DNA of 64,000 nucleotides, taken from contig SUTR01000005.1 of NCBI GenBank assembly GCA_015062825.1, positions 16,459-80,458 on the forward strand, read 5' to 3'. This stretch comes from Methanosphaera stadtmanae. GTDB taxonomy: Archaea > Methanobacteriota > Methanobacteria > Methanobacteriales > Methanobacteriaceae. Shown piece after piece: positions 26,051 to 36,503 of this stretch. The position numbers and the translations under genes are program-made. Numbering within the stretch: the first letter of the stretch is position 1; the number at the start of each line of letters is the position of its first letter. The notes below the pieces were generated by a model. The model did no database searches. It had not been told where the DNA came from and saw only the letters and a program-made list of their open reading frames with translations.

Positions 26051-28180
26051 ATGCAACTAACAATTGATTCTCTTATCAAAGAGGCAAAGATATTTTGTGA
26101 AATAGAAAATAGAAAGGAACATCCAAAACTCTTCGGTATTAGTGATGGGAAAGCTATTGGCACATACATTGAACATAAATTTAAGAAATATCTTAAAGAA
26201 TCATACACGTTTAATCAAGGAAATAGTGCAAATGGAATAGATTTTCCAGATAGTCACATTAACACTGATATTAAAGTTACATCCTTTAAAAAACCTCAAA
26301 ATTCATGCCCATTTAAGGATATTTCACAAAAAATTTATGGATTAGGATATAATCTTTTATTATTTATTTATGATAAAAAAGAAGAAGATAATAAATGCTT
26401 CTTGGAGTTTAAATCATCTACTTTTATTAAATCTGAACAAACAGGTGATTACAACCTTACTCGAAATCTACGACGGATGGTGTTTAATAATTGGTCAATT
26501 GATGAAATTACTAGTTACTTGGCCAAATCCAATATTCCTGGAGATTATGCAACATTATCCAATTTAGCAAAAAAAGTAATAGAACAACCTCCAGAAGAAG
26601 GTTATCTAACCATTAGTAATGCATTTCAATGGAGACTGAAGTATAACCATACAAATGAAATTAATGAGAATCAAAAGCAGGACATTACTTATAAAACAAA
26701 AAAGGAATATGGTGATTATCAAACACCCCTTGATTTTGCAAAAAGAGTAGTCAAATACGTGTATGAAAACTTTAATATCCATCCGGATGTTATAGTTGAG
26801 CCTACATGTGGTATTGGAAACTTTATAAAAGCAAGTAAAATATATTATCCTGATGCTTCAATCATAGGAATAGACATTAATGAAATCTATTTAAATAAAT
26901 TAGAAAATGAAGTTGAAGATGTTGTATTGTATAATGAGAATATATTCACATTTGACTATGATAAGATAAAACAGAAAGATAAAAAATATTTATTTATCGG
27001 AAATACTCCTTGGATAACAAATACAAGATTATCCAAGTATGACTCGGACAATATTCCACAGAAGCAAAACATTAAAAGCTATGATTTCTTTGAATCAACC
27101 ACAGGTATGAGTAACTTTGATGTTTCAGAAAACATACTGTTAAATCTAATAAAAGAATTTGAAAACATGAATACATCATTAGTTTTCCTATGTAAATTCA
27201 ATGTTGCATGCAACATATTTGAACATCTGATAAGAAATGAAAAGTATCCTGAGAAGATTCAGATAATCAAATTTAATGCAAGGAAAGTCTTTGATATTGA
27301 TACGTCAGCTTGCATACTACTGATTAAATTAGGCAAAAATGCAGAGAAAATAGATACATGTACTGTAACCGACATTAATAATATGGAAGATACATATTCT
27401 ATTGGAGTAATTGATGATAAATTCTATTCAAGAATAGATGACATGCCAGATATTGATGGAAACTGTCCGTTTGAATGGAGACAGGGAATAAAACATGACT
27501 GTATCAAAGCCATGGAACTGGAAATAAAGGAAGATAAATTATACAACAGACAGGACCAAGAAGTAAAAGTAGAAGATAATCTGCTGTATCCACTACTTAA
27601 AAGTAGCAATCTAAAAAAGCCCATTGTAACAGATTATGATAAAAAAATCATAGTAACACAACAGAAACTAAAGGAGGATACAAGTTATATTAAAAATGAA
27701 TATCCACATACATGGAAATATCTCAATGAAAACAAGGAATTATTTGACAATAGAAAAAGTAATATCTACCTCAAAGCTCCACCATTTAGTATATTTGGAA
27801 TAGGTGATTATACATTTAAAAAATATAAAGTTGCAATATCCGGTTTTTATAAAAAAGGACGGTTTAGCTTAGTATATAATGAGAAATCTATGATGATGGA
27901 TGATACTTGTTACTACATATCCTTTGATGACTATGAGACTGCATATATCACCATGTTAATATTGAATAGTGAAATTGTACAAAAATTCATAAAATCAATA
28001 GCAACACTTGACTCAAAAAGACCCTATACTAAAAGAGTACTTAAAAGAATAGATATCAGTAAAACACTAGAAAAAATAAATTTTAATGACCTGATTGATA
28101 CTGAAAGAAAATTAAAACTAGACAGATATATAACAAAAGAAATATTTGAAAAATATAAGAGATCATATAAAAAGAATTAA
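26051..28180 (+). CDS. Fused restriction endonuclease / N6-adenine DNA methyltransferase (type IIG-like)
   Basis: A 709-aa single-chain candidate restriction-modification enzyme. The N-terminal ~200 residues look like a PD-(D/E)xK nuclease: GTYIEHKFKKYL, GNSANGIDFPD and INTDIKVTS supply the acidic residues and the lysine. From ~215 an N6-adenine methyltransferase core begins with a YGDYQTPLDFAKRVV lead. SAM motif I is EPTCGIGNFIKAS. The catalytic motif IV reads GNTPWITNTRLS, with Thr in place of the first Pro of NPPW. TTGMSNFDVSENILL and a C-terminal target-recognition-like half (~450-709) complete it. There is no ribosome-binding site, and a TATA-like stretch sits ~25 nt before the ATG, so the mRNA is probably leaderless. 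No separate specificity or methylase gene is adjacent. Confidence 0.78.
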   Translation: MQLTIDSLIKEAKIFCEIENRKEHPKLFGISDGKAIGTYIEHKFKKYLKESYTFNQGNSANGIDFPDSHINTDIKVTSFKKPQNSCPFKDISQKIYGLGYNLLLFIYDKKEEDNKCFLEFKSSTFIKSEQTGDYNLTRNLRRMVFNNWSIDEITSYLAKSNIPGDYATLSNLAKKVIEQPPEEGYLTISNAFQWRLKYNHTNEINENQKQDITYKTKKEYGDYQTPLDFAKRVVKYVYENFNIHPDVIVEPTCGIGNFIKASKIYYPDASIIGIDINEIYLNKLENEVEDVVLYNENIFTFDYDKIKQKDKKYLFIGNTPWITNTRLSKYDSDNIPQKQNIKSYDFFESTTGMSNFDVSENILLNLIKEFENMNTSLVFLCKFNVACNIFEHLIRNEKYPEKIQIIKFNARKVFDIDTSACILLIKLGKNAEKIDTCTVTDINNMEDTYSIGVIDDKFYSRIDDMPDIDGNCPFEWRQGIKHDCIKAMELEIKEDKLYNRQDQEVKVEDNLLYPLLKSSNLKKPIVTDYDKKIIVTQQKLKEDTSYIKNEYPHTWKYLNENKELFDNRKSNIYLKAPPFSIFGIGDYTFKKYKVAISGFYKKGRFSLVYNEKSMMMDDTCYYISFDDYETAYITMLILNSEIVQKFIKSIATLDSKRPYTKRVLKRIDISKTLEKINFNDLIDTERKLKLDRYITKEIFEKYKRSYKKN

Positions 28181-28201
28181 AATGAAAAACTCATATAACA
28201 T

Positions 28202-28241
28202 TAAAAAAAATAAGATTATGAATGAATTAAATTATTCATTC
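28202..28241 (-). terminator. Terminator hairpin at the acyl-CoA synthetase stop codon
   Basis: GAATGAAT (28220-28227) pairs with ATTCATTC (28234-28241) around a 6-base loop. The stop codon lies inside the hairpin, and on the minus strand a T9 run follows. The convergent restriction-modification gene ends at 28180, so the site may act on both transcripts. Confidence 0.55.
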
Positions 28242-29908
28242 TTTAATTTTTCTTCATCAGCAAGTCTGATTTTCTTACGCATTATTTTACCACTGATAGT
28301 TTTTGGTAGACTATCAACATATTCTATTGCACGTGGATATTTATATGGTGCTGTTACATGTTTTACATGGTTTTGTATATCTTTTGTTAGTTCTTCTGAT
28401 TCCTCATATCCTTCTGAGAGAACTATTGTTGCTTTTACAATCTGTCCTCTTATTGGATGAGGTATACCTGTTACTGCACAGTCAAGTACTGCAGAGTGGG
28501 ATAACAATGCACTTTCAACTTCATATGGTCCTATCTTGTATCCTGAACTTTTAATTACATCATCAATTCTTCCCTTATACCAGTAGTAGCCATCTTCATC
28601 TTTCCATGCAGAATCTCCAGTATGATAATATCCATCATAGATTGTTTCATTTGTTTTTTCTTCATTGTTATAATATCCCTTAAACAATCCTAATGGATAA
28701 CCTTCGGATATGTCAAATACTATTTCTCCTTCTTCTCCAACATCACATTCCATTCCTTCAGAATTTAATAGTTTAATATCAAATAATGGTGCTGGTTTTC
28801 CCATTGACCCTAATTTAATATCCATCCATGGGAAGTTTGCTATTGTAGCTACAGTCTCTGTTTGTCCAAATGATTCCCTTATTTCAAGTCCTGTTAAGTC
28901 CCGGAATTTATAGAATACTTCATCATTTAATGGTTCACCTGCAGTTGATACATGCTTTAATGATGAAAAATCCAAATCATCAATGTTTTCTTTTATGAAG
29001 AATCTGTACATTGTTGGTGGACAGCAGAGTGTTGTTATGTTATGATCCAATGCACGACTTAATACATCAAATGGATGGAATCTGTCATAATCATATATGT
29101 ATATTCCAGAACCAGAAATCCATGGACCATATATTTCACCCCATAATGCCTTTCCCCATCCTGTATCAGCGATGGTATAATGAAGACCATCCTCTACTAC
29201 CTGATGCCAGTAGTGGCTTGTTACTATGTGTGCTAATGGATATCCAAAACTGTGTTTTATCATCTTCGGCTGACCGGTTGATCCTGATGAGAAGAACAGT
29301 ACTGATGTATCTTCTACTGAATCATCATCATATACTGGTCTTTTAAAGTCATCGGATGCATGACGTACCTCTGTTCTTAAGTCATACCATCCCTCTAATT
29401 CTTTGTATCCTACATATATTTTATTTAAGTGTATGCCCAAGTCTTTCTCTACTTGTGCATAATTTTCAGGAACTCCATCCTCTCTTATTACAATTACAGT
29501 ATTTATACCACCTACTTTTATTCGGTATTCTATGTCTTCAGGTTTTAGCATGTGAGTTGCAGGTACTGCTATTGCTTTTATTTTATGCAGTGCTAACATG
29601 CAATACCAGAAGTCATATCTGCTTTTTAGTGTTAATAGTACACGATCTCCCTTTTTTATTCCTATGGATGTGAAGAAGTTTGCTGCTTTATCACTGAAAT
29701 ATTTAAGATCTTTAAATGTGAATACTTTTTCTACTTTTTCATCACACCATGAAAGTGCCACCTTGTCTGGTTGTTCTTTTGCATATACATCTACAATATC
29801 ATATGCAAAGTTAAAGTCCTCAGGAACATTTATTTTTAGGTTTTCATAGAAGTCTTCATATGATTCAAATTCTGTTCTTTCCACATATCTTTCTAATAAT
29901 GAAGTCAT
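28232..29908 (-). CDS. AMP-forming acyl-CoA synthetase (acetyl/medium-chain type)
   Basis: ANL-superfamily enzyme that activates a carboxylate via acyl-AMP to acyl-CoA. The P-loop [13 protein letters not shown] is near residue 170. Motif [14 protein letters not shown] follows; [17 protein letters not shown] (near 340), [20 protein letters not shown] and the C-terminal lysine in [13 protein letters not shown] are all present. At 558 aa it is nearer the MACS-type enzymes than the ~650-aa acetyl-CoA synthetases. Acetate or branched short acids are possible substrates. GGTGGG precedes the ATG, 10 nt after the XRE-cupin regulator, so the two form an operon. Confidence 0.88.
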   Translation of the reverse strand: MTSLLERYVERTEFESYEDFYENLKINVPEDFNFAYDIVDVYAKEQPDKVALSWCDEKVEKVFTFKDLKYFSDKAANFFTSIGIKKGDRVLLTLKSRYDFWYCMLALHKIKAIAVPATHMLKPEDIEYRIKVGGINTVIVIREDGVPENYAQVEKDLGIHLNKIYVGYKELEGWYDLRTEVRHASDDFKRPVYDDDSVEDTSVLFFSSGSTGQPKMIKHSFGYPLAHIVTSHYWHQVVEDGLHYTIADTGWGKALWGEIYGPWISGSGIYIYDYDRFHPFDVLSRALDHNITTLCCPPTMYRFFIKENIDDLDFSSLKHVSTAGEPLNDEVFYKFRDLTGLEIRESFGQTETVATIANFPWMDIKLGSMGKPAPLFDIKLLNSEGMECDVGEEGEIVFDISEGYPLGLFKGYYNNEEKTNETIYDGYYHTGDSAWKDEDGYYWYKGRIDDVIKSSGYKIGPYEVESALLSHSAVLDCAVTGIPHPIRGQIVKATIVLSEGYEESEELTKDIQNHVKHVTAPYKYPRAIEYVDSLPKTISGKIMRKKIRLADEEKLKNE

Positions 29909-29918
29909 TTACCCACCT

Positions 29919-30476
29919 TTATAATTTTAGTACATCTAGGAATTTTACTTTCTTATCTCCTAATGCTACCATAGAATGTTTGTGTAATGAGTCAAAGTAT
30001 ATTGAATCTCCTTCTTCCAAGTCAATAATGTTGTCCTTAATGTAGATTCTTAATTTTCCTTCCAGTACATATACAAATTCGTATCCTTTATGGTAGTTTG
30101 GTTCTGGTATGTAATTGTCATCACGTGGCATTACAGTTACTATGAATGGTTCCATTTCCTTATGTGCAAAATTTGATGCTAGATTTTCATAGTCATATGC
30201 TTCACGACGATCGATTCTTACTCCCTTGTCTTTTCTGGTTACTGCAAATGCACTCATTCTTGTGTCTTCACCTGTTAATAATAGACTTGTATCTACTTCA
30301 AATATCTGTGATGCCTCATATAGTATGCTTGCTGGAATATCTATTTCTCCTGATTCATATTTTTGATAGATTTCAACTGGTACATCTAATTTTTGAGCCA
30401 TATCCTGTAGGCTAATTTCACATACTTCTCTCATATCTTTTACTCTGCTTGCTATCTCTAGTTGAATATTTGTCAT
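29919..30476 (-). CDS. XRE-family regulator with C-terminal cupin domain
   Basis: A 185-aa transcription factor. The N-terminal helix-turn-helix covers residues ~5-62 (EVCEISLQDMAQKLDVPVEIYQKYESGEIDIP). A C-terminal cupin_2 barrel covers ~115-183 (YHKGYEFVYVLEGKLRIYI, DLEEGDSIYFDSLHKHSMVAL) with the His residues of a ligand or metal site. It is the first gene of the operon with the acyl-CoA synthetase, so it most likely senses a related acid or CoA ester and controls this operon. GGGAG is placed 7 nt before the ATG. Confidence 0.88.
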   Translation of the reverse strand: MTNIQLEIASRVKDMREVCEISLQDMAQKLDVPVEIYQKYESGEIDIPASILYEASQIFEVDTSLLLTGEDTRMSAFAVTRKDKGVRIDRREAYDYENLASNFAHKEMEPFIVTVMPRDDNYIPEPNYHKGYEFVYVLEGKLRIYIKDNIIDLEEGDSIYFDSLHKHSMVALGDKKVKFLDVLKL

Positions 30477-30760
30477 AATTTACTCCCATTTTGTTTTTCT
30501 GATTTAATTATAATAATTTTTATGATAAAAAAAGAATTAATTCATCGATTATATTATTTATTATATTATAATTTTTGTTTAACCTGATATTAATATTTAC
30601 AATTTTAAAAAAATAGCTTGTAAAGAAATATTATAGTGACTGTTGTATTAATAATGAAAAAAGAAGGTTATTTATAGTGTTCAATATGTTAGGTTAAGTC
30701 TTGTTTAATAAAATAGGATTATTAATAATAGTGCTCTTTAGAGCTAAAAAAAGGTTAAGA
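30477..30760. other. Intergenic region between the regulator and the adhesin gene
   Basis: AT-rich, containing the promoter of the XRE-cupin operon (minus strand). A small 5-bp inverted repeat GCTCTTTAGAGC is at 30733-30744. The hairpins that end the adhesin transcript lie just beyond. No gene seen. Confidence 0.4.
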
Positions 30761-30807
30761 ATAGATATGATGAAAGATCATATCTATAATCTGCATAGTT
30801 TATGCAG
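30761..30807 (-). terminator. Double hairpin at the 3' end of the 1847-aa adhesin gene
   Basis: Hairpin A: CTGCATA (30791-30797) and TATGCAG (30801-30807) enclose the TAA stop codon. Hairpin B: ATAGATATGAT (30761-30771) and ATCATATCTAT (30777-30787) form a perfect 11-bp stem. Together they look like a 3'-end stability or termination structure. Confidence 0.55.
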
Positions 30808-33800
30808 TTATGTTTAATGTTTTTATATCTTCAATTTTAATGTCAGATGATATATAGGTTGCAGTTATTGTATATTCTTTTGCTTTGTATGAGGATGGAA
30901 TTGTATAACTATCAATTATTGCCATTCCATTTACAACTTTAGCATATATAACTTTACCATTTGCATCTTTAACTGTTTTACCATTAATCTTAAAGACTAC
31001 TTTACCAGTGTTGACCGGTTCAGTTCCTGCATTTATTGTAGCATTTAATGAAATTGTACTGCCTGCTGTTGCAGTTATGTCATTGGTTGTAATTGTAGGT
31101 TGTGGTTGTACTATTGTAATATTGTATTTATCACTGGTCATGGAAGATATTTCTGCACATCCAGTGTATGATGCAGTTATTGTTGTGTTTTCTTTGTTCC
31201 ATGAATCTGGTACTGTGAAGTCATCAATTATTGCTGTTCCATTTACTACTTTAGCATAGATTACTTTTCCATTTGCATCTTTAAGTGATTTACCATTGAC
31301 TTTAAATACTACTTTTCCTTTGTTAAGGATTTCTACAATTTCTGAACCTTGATATATGGTTGCTTTTAATTGTGTTGTTTGACCAATAGTGAATGTTGTT
31401 GTGTCAACTGTTATCATTACTGGTAATTCAACAACTTTTATTGTGTTTGTTGCATTGCTGTCTGCATATTTTTCTGATTGATTAAATGTTGCAGTTATTG
31501 TTGTGTCAAGTTCTTCATCGAATGTGTATGTTATTGTTGCTTGTGAGTTTTCTACATTTGCTGTTGCAAGTACTGTTCCATCTTCTAAGGTTAATGTTAC
31601 TTTTCCTTCATTTACTGTACTGTCATCAGCAGCATTTATTGTAACGGTTATTGTTACTTGTGTACGTGCAATTGTATCAATTGCATTTAATACTACTGTT
31701 GTATCTACAATTGCATTTATGTTTTGACCAGTAGTGTCTTCTGATGCAAAGTAGTTATTTGTTTCTTCAAATGCTGCGGTAACTGTATGTTCACCAGCTG
31801 TTGTTACTGTGTATTTTGCTGTGTATGTACCATCATCATTATCAGTTATATCTGATAAAATTGCTTCACCATCAACTTTAATTATGATTGTTTGACCTGT
31901 TAATCCTGCATTATTATATGAATCATTTAATTCAACATTTATTGTGATTTCATCATTTACTTTTACAGGAGTTGTTATTGGTTGAACTGTTATTGTTGTA
32001 GGAGTTTTTACTGTGAATTCTACTACATTGCTTGTTTTGTTTTCAAGATAGTAATCTTGACCAGCATATTCTGCTGTTACATTATATAATCCATTAGCTG
32101 TTGTCAAGTAGGAGTATGTGAATATTCCTTGATCATCTGTTGTGATTTCTGCATTTACTGCTTCACCATTAATGTATAAGGTAATATCCTGTGCTGCTAT
32201 TGGATTATCATTAGCATCAGTTAATTTACCAGTTATTTCTACATTTGTACCGATAGTTACTGGACTTGTTATTTCATCAACTACTATTTTTGTAGAAGTG
32301 ACAACAACTACATCTTGTGAGCTGGAAGCACTACCAAGATAGAATCCATTATCTTCAAATACTGCTGAGATAGGAATTACTCCAACAGTTGTGGTTTCAT
32401 AATCATATGTGAATGTACCATCATCAGATGTCTGAGCAGTTTCTGTAGTTTCACCTAATTTAATTGATACGTTTTGACCTGCAAGAGCATTGCCTTGTAC
32501 ATCTGTAAGTTTACCGGTAACTGTTACTTTATCACCAACATTTACAGGAGTTGTAATAGCCTCAAGTGTAATTTGTGTATCAGCTTTTACAGTTACAGTT
32601 ATATTACCATAACTTAATGAATATACTTCATCACCATCAAATACTGCAGTTATAAGGTTTTCACCAATAGTTTCTGGTGTAAATACGTATGTGAATTTAC
32701 CTTCACTATCAGTAGTTACAGTACTTTCAGCTTCACCAACTGTGAATTTAATTTCTTTGTCTGCTACACCATTACCATTAGCATCTTTTAATGTACCGTT
32801 TAATTCAACAGCACCGTCACCAACTTTAACAATAAATCCTTCATCTAATTCATCAAATGCTAATGTGGTAGCACTGGTTACTGTTACATTTATTGATGCT
32901 TCATTACTGTCAAGGTAATAATCATTAGCATTGAATTTAGCAGATACTGCAATTTTACCTGGTGCTGTTGGTGTGTAGGTGTATGTGAATTTACCTTCAC
33001 TATCTGTAGCATCAGATTCAAATGATTCTTCACCAATTGTAATTGTTACTTTCTGGTTTTCTACAGGAACATTATCTCCATAGGTTAAAGTACCAGTTAT
33101 TGTAGTTTCTTCATTTACTTTTGCATTTGTTATTTCATCAAGTGTTATGGTTGTTGCTACTTTATTTGTTACATTTACTGTGTTTGATTTGTTTGCAATG
33201 TAATGTTCATCATCTAATTCGGCATATATACTGATTATTCCAGGATTATTTGCTGTGAATGTGTATGTGAATTTACCTTCTGAGTCAGTTGCTTCACTCA
33301 TACCCATTAATTCATCATTGACATAGATATTTACTTGTTTATCTGATATTCCGTTATTGTTACTGGTTAATGTACCGGTTACTGTTATAGGTGTGCTTTC
33401 ATATACTTCTTTGTCTGTTGAGATAACTATTTCAGCTTGGATTTTGTAGTCTAATTCTTTTTCTTCAGATATGAATGTGTAGTAATGATCAGATGATATG
33501 AGTTCAAGTTTTATAGTTGTATTTTTTGCCTGTGTTTGTGTGATTGTAAAATTGAATTTACCATTTGTTTCTACTGGATATTCTCCTATTTCTACATCAT
33601 CAACATATACTTTAACTGTGTCATTTCGATAAGATTTATAGAGGTAATCATATACTTCTCCTGTAATAGTGGTTTCTTCCCCAACTATTAGATATTCAGG
33701 ATAGTCCATTACGAAATGTGTTAAGACATAACCTTCATCTACAAATACTCCATTGATAGTATTGTTATCTCTTGTTACATTTACATCATCACTAGGATTA

Positions 33801-36343
33801 TGTGAAATTACAGTATCTTTATCTATATATTGTGAATCAATAGTTATATTTGAATTTGTTAATGATACATTTGCTTTGACAGGTGATGCTATTGCACCTT
33901 TATTAATTGTACTTCCTTCACCATGGAATATAACTGTATTGTTGACAAATTCTGATTCGTCAATTGTTAATTTACCATTGAAAAAGTAAATTGCTCCACC
34001 GTAAAACTCTGCATTGTTATTTGTGAAAGTTGTCTGATTGATTGTTAAATCGTTGTAAGAATATACTGCTCCACCTACATCTGCTTGGTTATTAGTTAAA
34101 GTTGAATTGTCTACTGTAACTATTGCATCAGTATTACTAAATACAGCTCCACCATCTTCAGCAGAATTATTTGTGAACTTTGAACTGTCTACTGTAACTT
34201 TTACACTAGTATCACCATATACAGCTCCACCCTTATTAGCAGAATTATTTGTGAATTCACTGTTATTTATTGAAACATCAACTTTTGTATAAATTGCACC
34301 ACCAGTTTTATTTGCAGAGTTATTTGTGAATTTTGAATTGTTCACATTTAAAGTTACATCCTCACTATGAATTGCACCACCAGTGTTATTAGCAGAGTTA
34401 TTTGTGAATTCAGAGTTGTCAATATATGTTTCATCTACTGCGAAGATTGCACCTGCATCATTATTTGCATAATTGTTGATAAATTTTGAATTATTTACTG
34501 TTAATGGACCAAATGCATTAATTGCTCCACCTTCCCATTGAACAGAATTGTTGATAAATTTTGAATTATCAATTTTTGTATTTGCATGGGAATAAATTGC
34601 GCCACCAGCACCACATTCATTATTATTGGTGAAGTTTGAATTATTGACTGTTAACTGACCTTCCTGAATATATATTGATCCGCCATTCTTTGCAGATTGG
34701 TTATTGAATGTTGAACTATCAATTATTGTTGTACTTTCAGCATAAACTGCAGCTCCTGAAGGAGCATAGTTATCCATAAATTTGGAGTTGTTAACAGATA
34801 ACGGACCATAGGATAATATTGCTCCACCCATTACTGTTGATGAAATATTTTTGAATTTTGAATTGTTTATTGTAATTTCTGCATCATTGTCTCCATATAT
34901 AGCTCCACCCCAATCACCAGATATGTTTTCAAAGTTAGAGTTATCTATAGTTGCTGTTGCATATGTTAGGAAAATTCCAGTACCACTATTTCTTCCAAGA
35001 TCATCTTCAGTTTCTGCAGTATTTTCAATACCTTTTTGATTGGTGAAATTAGTATTGTTTATTGTTATTTGATTGTTATAAGAGTATATTGCTCCTCCGC
35101 TTAATGCAGTGGTATTATTGAAATTTGAATTATCTATTAATGCTGTATGGTATGCTATATACAATGCTCCACCTTGTGAATCATCAGGAGAATAATGATT
35201 AGTGAAATTGGAATTGTTTAAAATGAATAGATAATCACTATCTTGATCGGATTCTACATAAATTGCAGCACCAGCTCCATTATCATATCTACCATTATCT
35301 TCAAATGAGGATAAATCTACAGTTAAATCACCCTTAGAATAAATTGCTCCACCTAGAAATCCAAGATTATTTTTAAAGGTAGATTTATTTATAGTTAAAT
35401 CAGACTTGGAGTAAATTGCTCCACCCCAATAATATGCATCATTACCTATGAAAGTGGAGTCAATTATCATTGCTTCTGCATTTTCTGCATAAATAGCAGC
35501 TCCACCATTTTCCCCATTATTAATATAACCATTTTCAAATGTAGAGTTTTCTACATACAAATAACCATCATTTATTCTGATGGATCCACCAGAAAATGCT
35601 ACCCAGCTTCCAGTGAAATATGAATTAGTTACCGTGAGATCATTATTGGTAAATATTACACCACCATTTCCAGCATTAGCCTTATTGTCCTTAAAGGTAC
35701 AATTGGTGAAAGTGACCTCAGAACTACCTCCATTTATTACTCCACCTTGATAATCAGCCTGACATTCAATAAATGTTGAGTTTTCAAGGATTATTTCTCC
35801 ACTAGTTATTGAAAATACTCCACCATCACCTGAAGTTTTACAATTTTGTACTGTAATATTTGCTATGGTTAATATTAACCCATTATTTCCACCGTTCATC
35901 CATTGTTTACTATCACCGTTTAATGTTGCACCATTACCATTGATTGTTATTGTTACTGGTTTATTTATGGATATAGTATCGGTTATGGTATATGTGTTTT
36001 CAGGATTTAACTTGAATGTTGCTTCATCATCATATTCTAATGCATCTATTCCTGATTTTAATGAATCATAGTCATTAACTATTATTTCATCTTCTGTTTT
36101 TATATTTTTAGCTGTTTTATCCAGCTTTGAATTTACTTCCTTATTTGTATTATTTGTTGTTTTGTCAATTGTTTGTTGTGTTTCCTTTGATACTTGTATT
36201 GGTTCGGTTATTGGATTGTCTGCATTGTTTACAACTTGTGTTGTAGTTGTGTCTGTCGTGTTATCCGTTGCATATAGTATCGAACTTGTTAATAATGTAA
36301 ATAATAATACAATAAAGAAGAATACATATTTCTTCTTGATCAT
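30800..36343 (-). CDS. Adhesin-like secreted protein, beta-helix plus Ig-like repeats (1847 aa)
   Basis: A giant exported protein of the adhesin-like class common in gut Methanobacteriales. A signal peptide covers residues 1-~26 (KKKYVFFFIVLLFTLLTSSI). Residues ~110-830 form a right-handed beta-helix built of repeats such as FTNNSANKTGGAIYT and NNSKF (Pmp/polymorphic-outer-membrane-like). From ~860 to the end come about ten Ig-like (Big) modules with TITGTLT, DSEGKFTYTY and GxYxVTAxY patterns. The last two modules are a near duplicate pair (GKVVFKVNGK...DANGKVIYAKVVNG). N-x-S/T sequons are very frequent. No C-terminal membrane segment, sortase signal or pseudomurein-binding repeat is visible, so how it is held at the cell is unclear. 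The target is unknown. Confidence 0.9.
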   Translation of the reverse strand: MIKKKYVFFFIVLLFTLLTSSILYATDNTTDTTTTQVVNNADNPITEPIQVSKETQQTIDKTTNNTNKEVNSKLDKTAKNIKTEDEIIVNDYDSLKSGIDALEYDDEATFKLNPENTYTITDTISINKPVTITINGNGATLNGDSKQWMNGGNNGLILTIANITVQNCKTSGDGGVFSITSGEIILENSTFIECQADYQGGVINGGSSEVTFTNCTFKDNKANAGNGGVIFTNNDLTVTNSYFTGSWVAFSGGSIRINDGYLYVENSTFENGYINNGENGGAAIYAENAEAMIIDSTFIGNDAYYWGGAIYSKSDLTINKSTFKNNLGFLGGAIYSKGDLTVDLSSFEDNGRYDNGAGAAIYVESDQDSDYLFILNNSNFTNHYSPDDSQGGALYIAYHTALIDNSNFNNTTALSGGAIYSYNNQITINNTNFTNQKGIENTAETEDDLGRNSGTGIFLTYATATIDNSNFENISGDWGGAIYGDNDAEITINNSKFKNISSTVMGGAILSYGPLSVNNSKFMDNYAPSGAAVYAESTTIIDSSTFNNQSAKNGGSIYIQEGQLTVNNSNFTNNNECGAGGAIYSHANTKIDNSKFINNSVQWEGGAINAFGPLTVNNSKFINNYANNDAGAIFAVDETYIDNSEFTNNSANNTGGAIHSEDVTLNVNNSKFTNNSANKTGGAIYTKVDVSINNSEFTNNSANKGGAVYGDTSVKVTVDSSKFTNNSAEDGGAVFSNTDAIVTVDNSTLTNNQADVGGAVYSYNDLTINQTTFTNNNAEFYGGAIYFFNGKLTIDESEFVNNTVIFHGEGSTINKGAIASPVKANVSLTNSNITIDSQYIDKDTVISHNPSDDVNVTRDNNTINGVFVDEGYVLTHFVMDYPEYLIVGEETTITGEVYDYLYKSYRNDTVKVYVDDVEIGEYPVETNGKFNFTITQTQAKNTTIKLELISSDHYYTFISEEKELDYKIQAEIVISTDKEVYESTPITVTGTLTSNNNGISDKQVNIYVNDELMGMSEATDSEGKFTYTFTANNPGIISIYAELDDEHYIANKSNTVNVTNKVATTITLDEITNAKVNEETTITGTLTYGDNVPVENQKVTITIGEESFESDATDSEGKFTYTYTPTAPGKIAVSAKFNANDYYLDSNEASINVTVTSATTLAFDELDEGFIVKVGDGAVELNGTLKDANGNGVADKEIKFTVGEAESTVTTDSEGKFTYVFTPETIGENLITAVFDGDEVYSLSYGNITVTVKADTQITLEAITTPVNVGDKVTVTGKLTDVQGNALAGQNVSIKLGETTETAQTSDDGTFTYDYETTTVGVIPISAVFEDNGFYLGSASSSQDVVVVTSTKIVVDEITSPVTIGTNVEITGKLTDANDNPIAAQDITLYINGEAVNAEITTDDQGIFTYSYLTTANGLYNVTAEYAGQDYYLENKTSNVVEFTVKTPTTITVQPITTPVKVNDEITINVELNDSYNNAGLTGQTIIIKVDGEAILSDITDNDDGTYTAKYTVTTAGEHTVTAAFEETNNYFASEDTTGQNINAIVDTTVVLNAIDTIARTQVTITVTINAADDSTVNEGKVTLTLEDGTVLATANVENSQATITYTFDEELDTTITATFNQSEKYADSNATNTIKVVELPVMITVDTTTFTIGQTTQLKATIYQGSEIVEILNKGKVVFKVNGKSLKDANGKVIYAKVVNGTAIIDDFTVPDSWNKENTTITASYTGCAEISSMTSDKYNITIVQPQPTITTNDITATAGSTISLNATINAGTEPVNTGKVVFKINGKTVKDANGKVIYAKVVNGMAIIDSYTIPSSYKAKEYTITATYISSDIKIEDIKTLNITA

Positions 36344-36450
36344 AAAATTCTTTCCATTTGTTTAATTTTTTCTACCGTGTGATATAATTTATCAAATATT
36401 TTATTTCTTCTAGAAATTTTTTAATATTTGTTTCCATAATTAAAAATTGT

Positions 36451-36457
36451 TATATAA
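36451..36457 (-). promoter_or_regulatory. TATA box of the 1847-aa adhesin gene
   Basis: TTTATATAAC on the minus strand, about 110 nt before the start codon. Confidence 0.4.
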
Positions 36458-36487
36458 AAATAAAATATTAATGTCTTTAAATTTATT

Positions 36488-36503
36488 TTTAACAATTGTT
36501 AAA
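36488..36503. promoter_or_regulatory. 16-bp perfect palindrome upstream of the adhesin promoter
   Basis: TTTAACAATTGTTAAA reads the same on both strands. It lies about 35-40 nt upstream of the TATA box of the 1847-aa adhesin gene, a position suited to an activator or repressor dimer. Confidence 0.35.

Noticed and set aside
30800-36343. Thioester-type domain in the 1847-aa adhesin as well
   Set aside because: I found neither a YCID-like cysteine motif nor a Q-x-x-I-[YW] motif there; it has only beta-helix and Ig-like modules.
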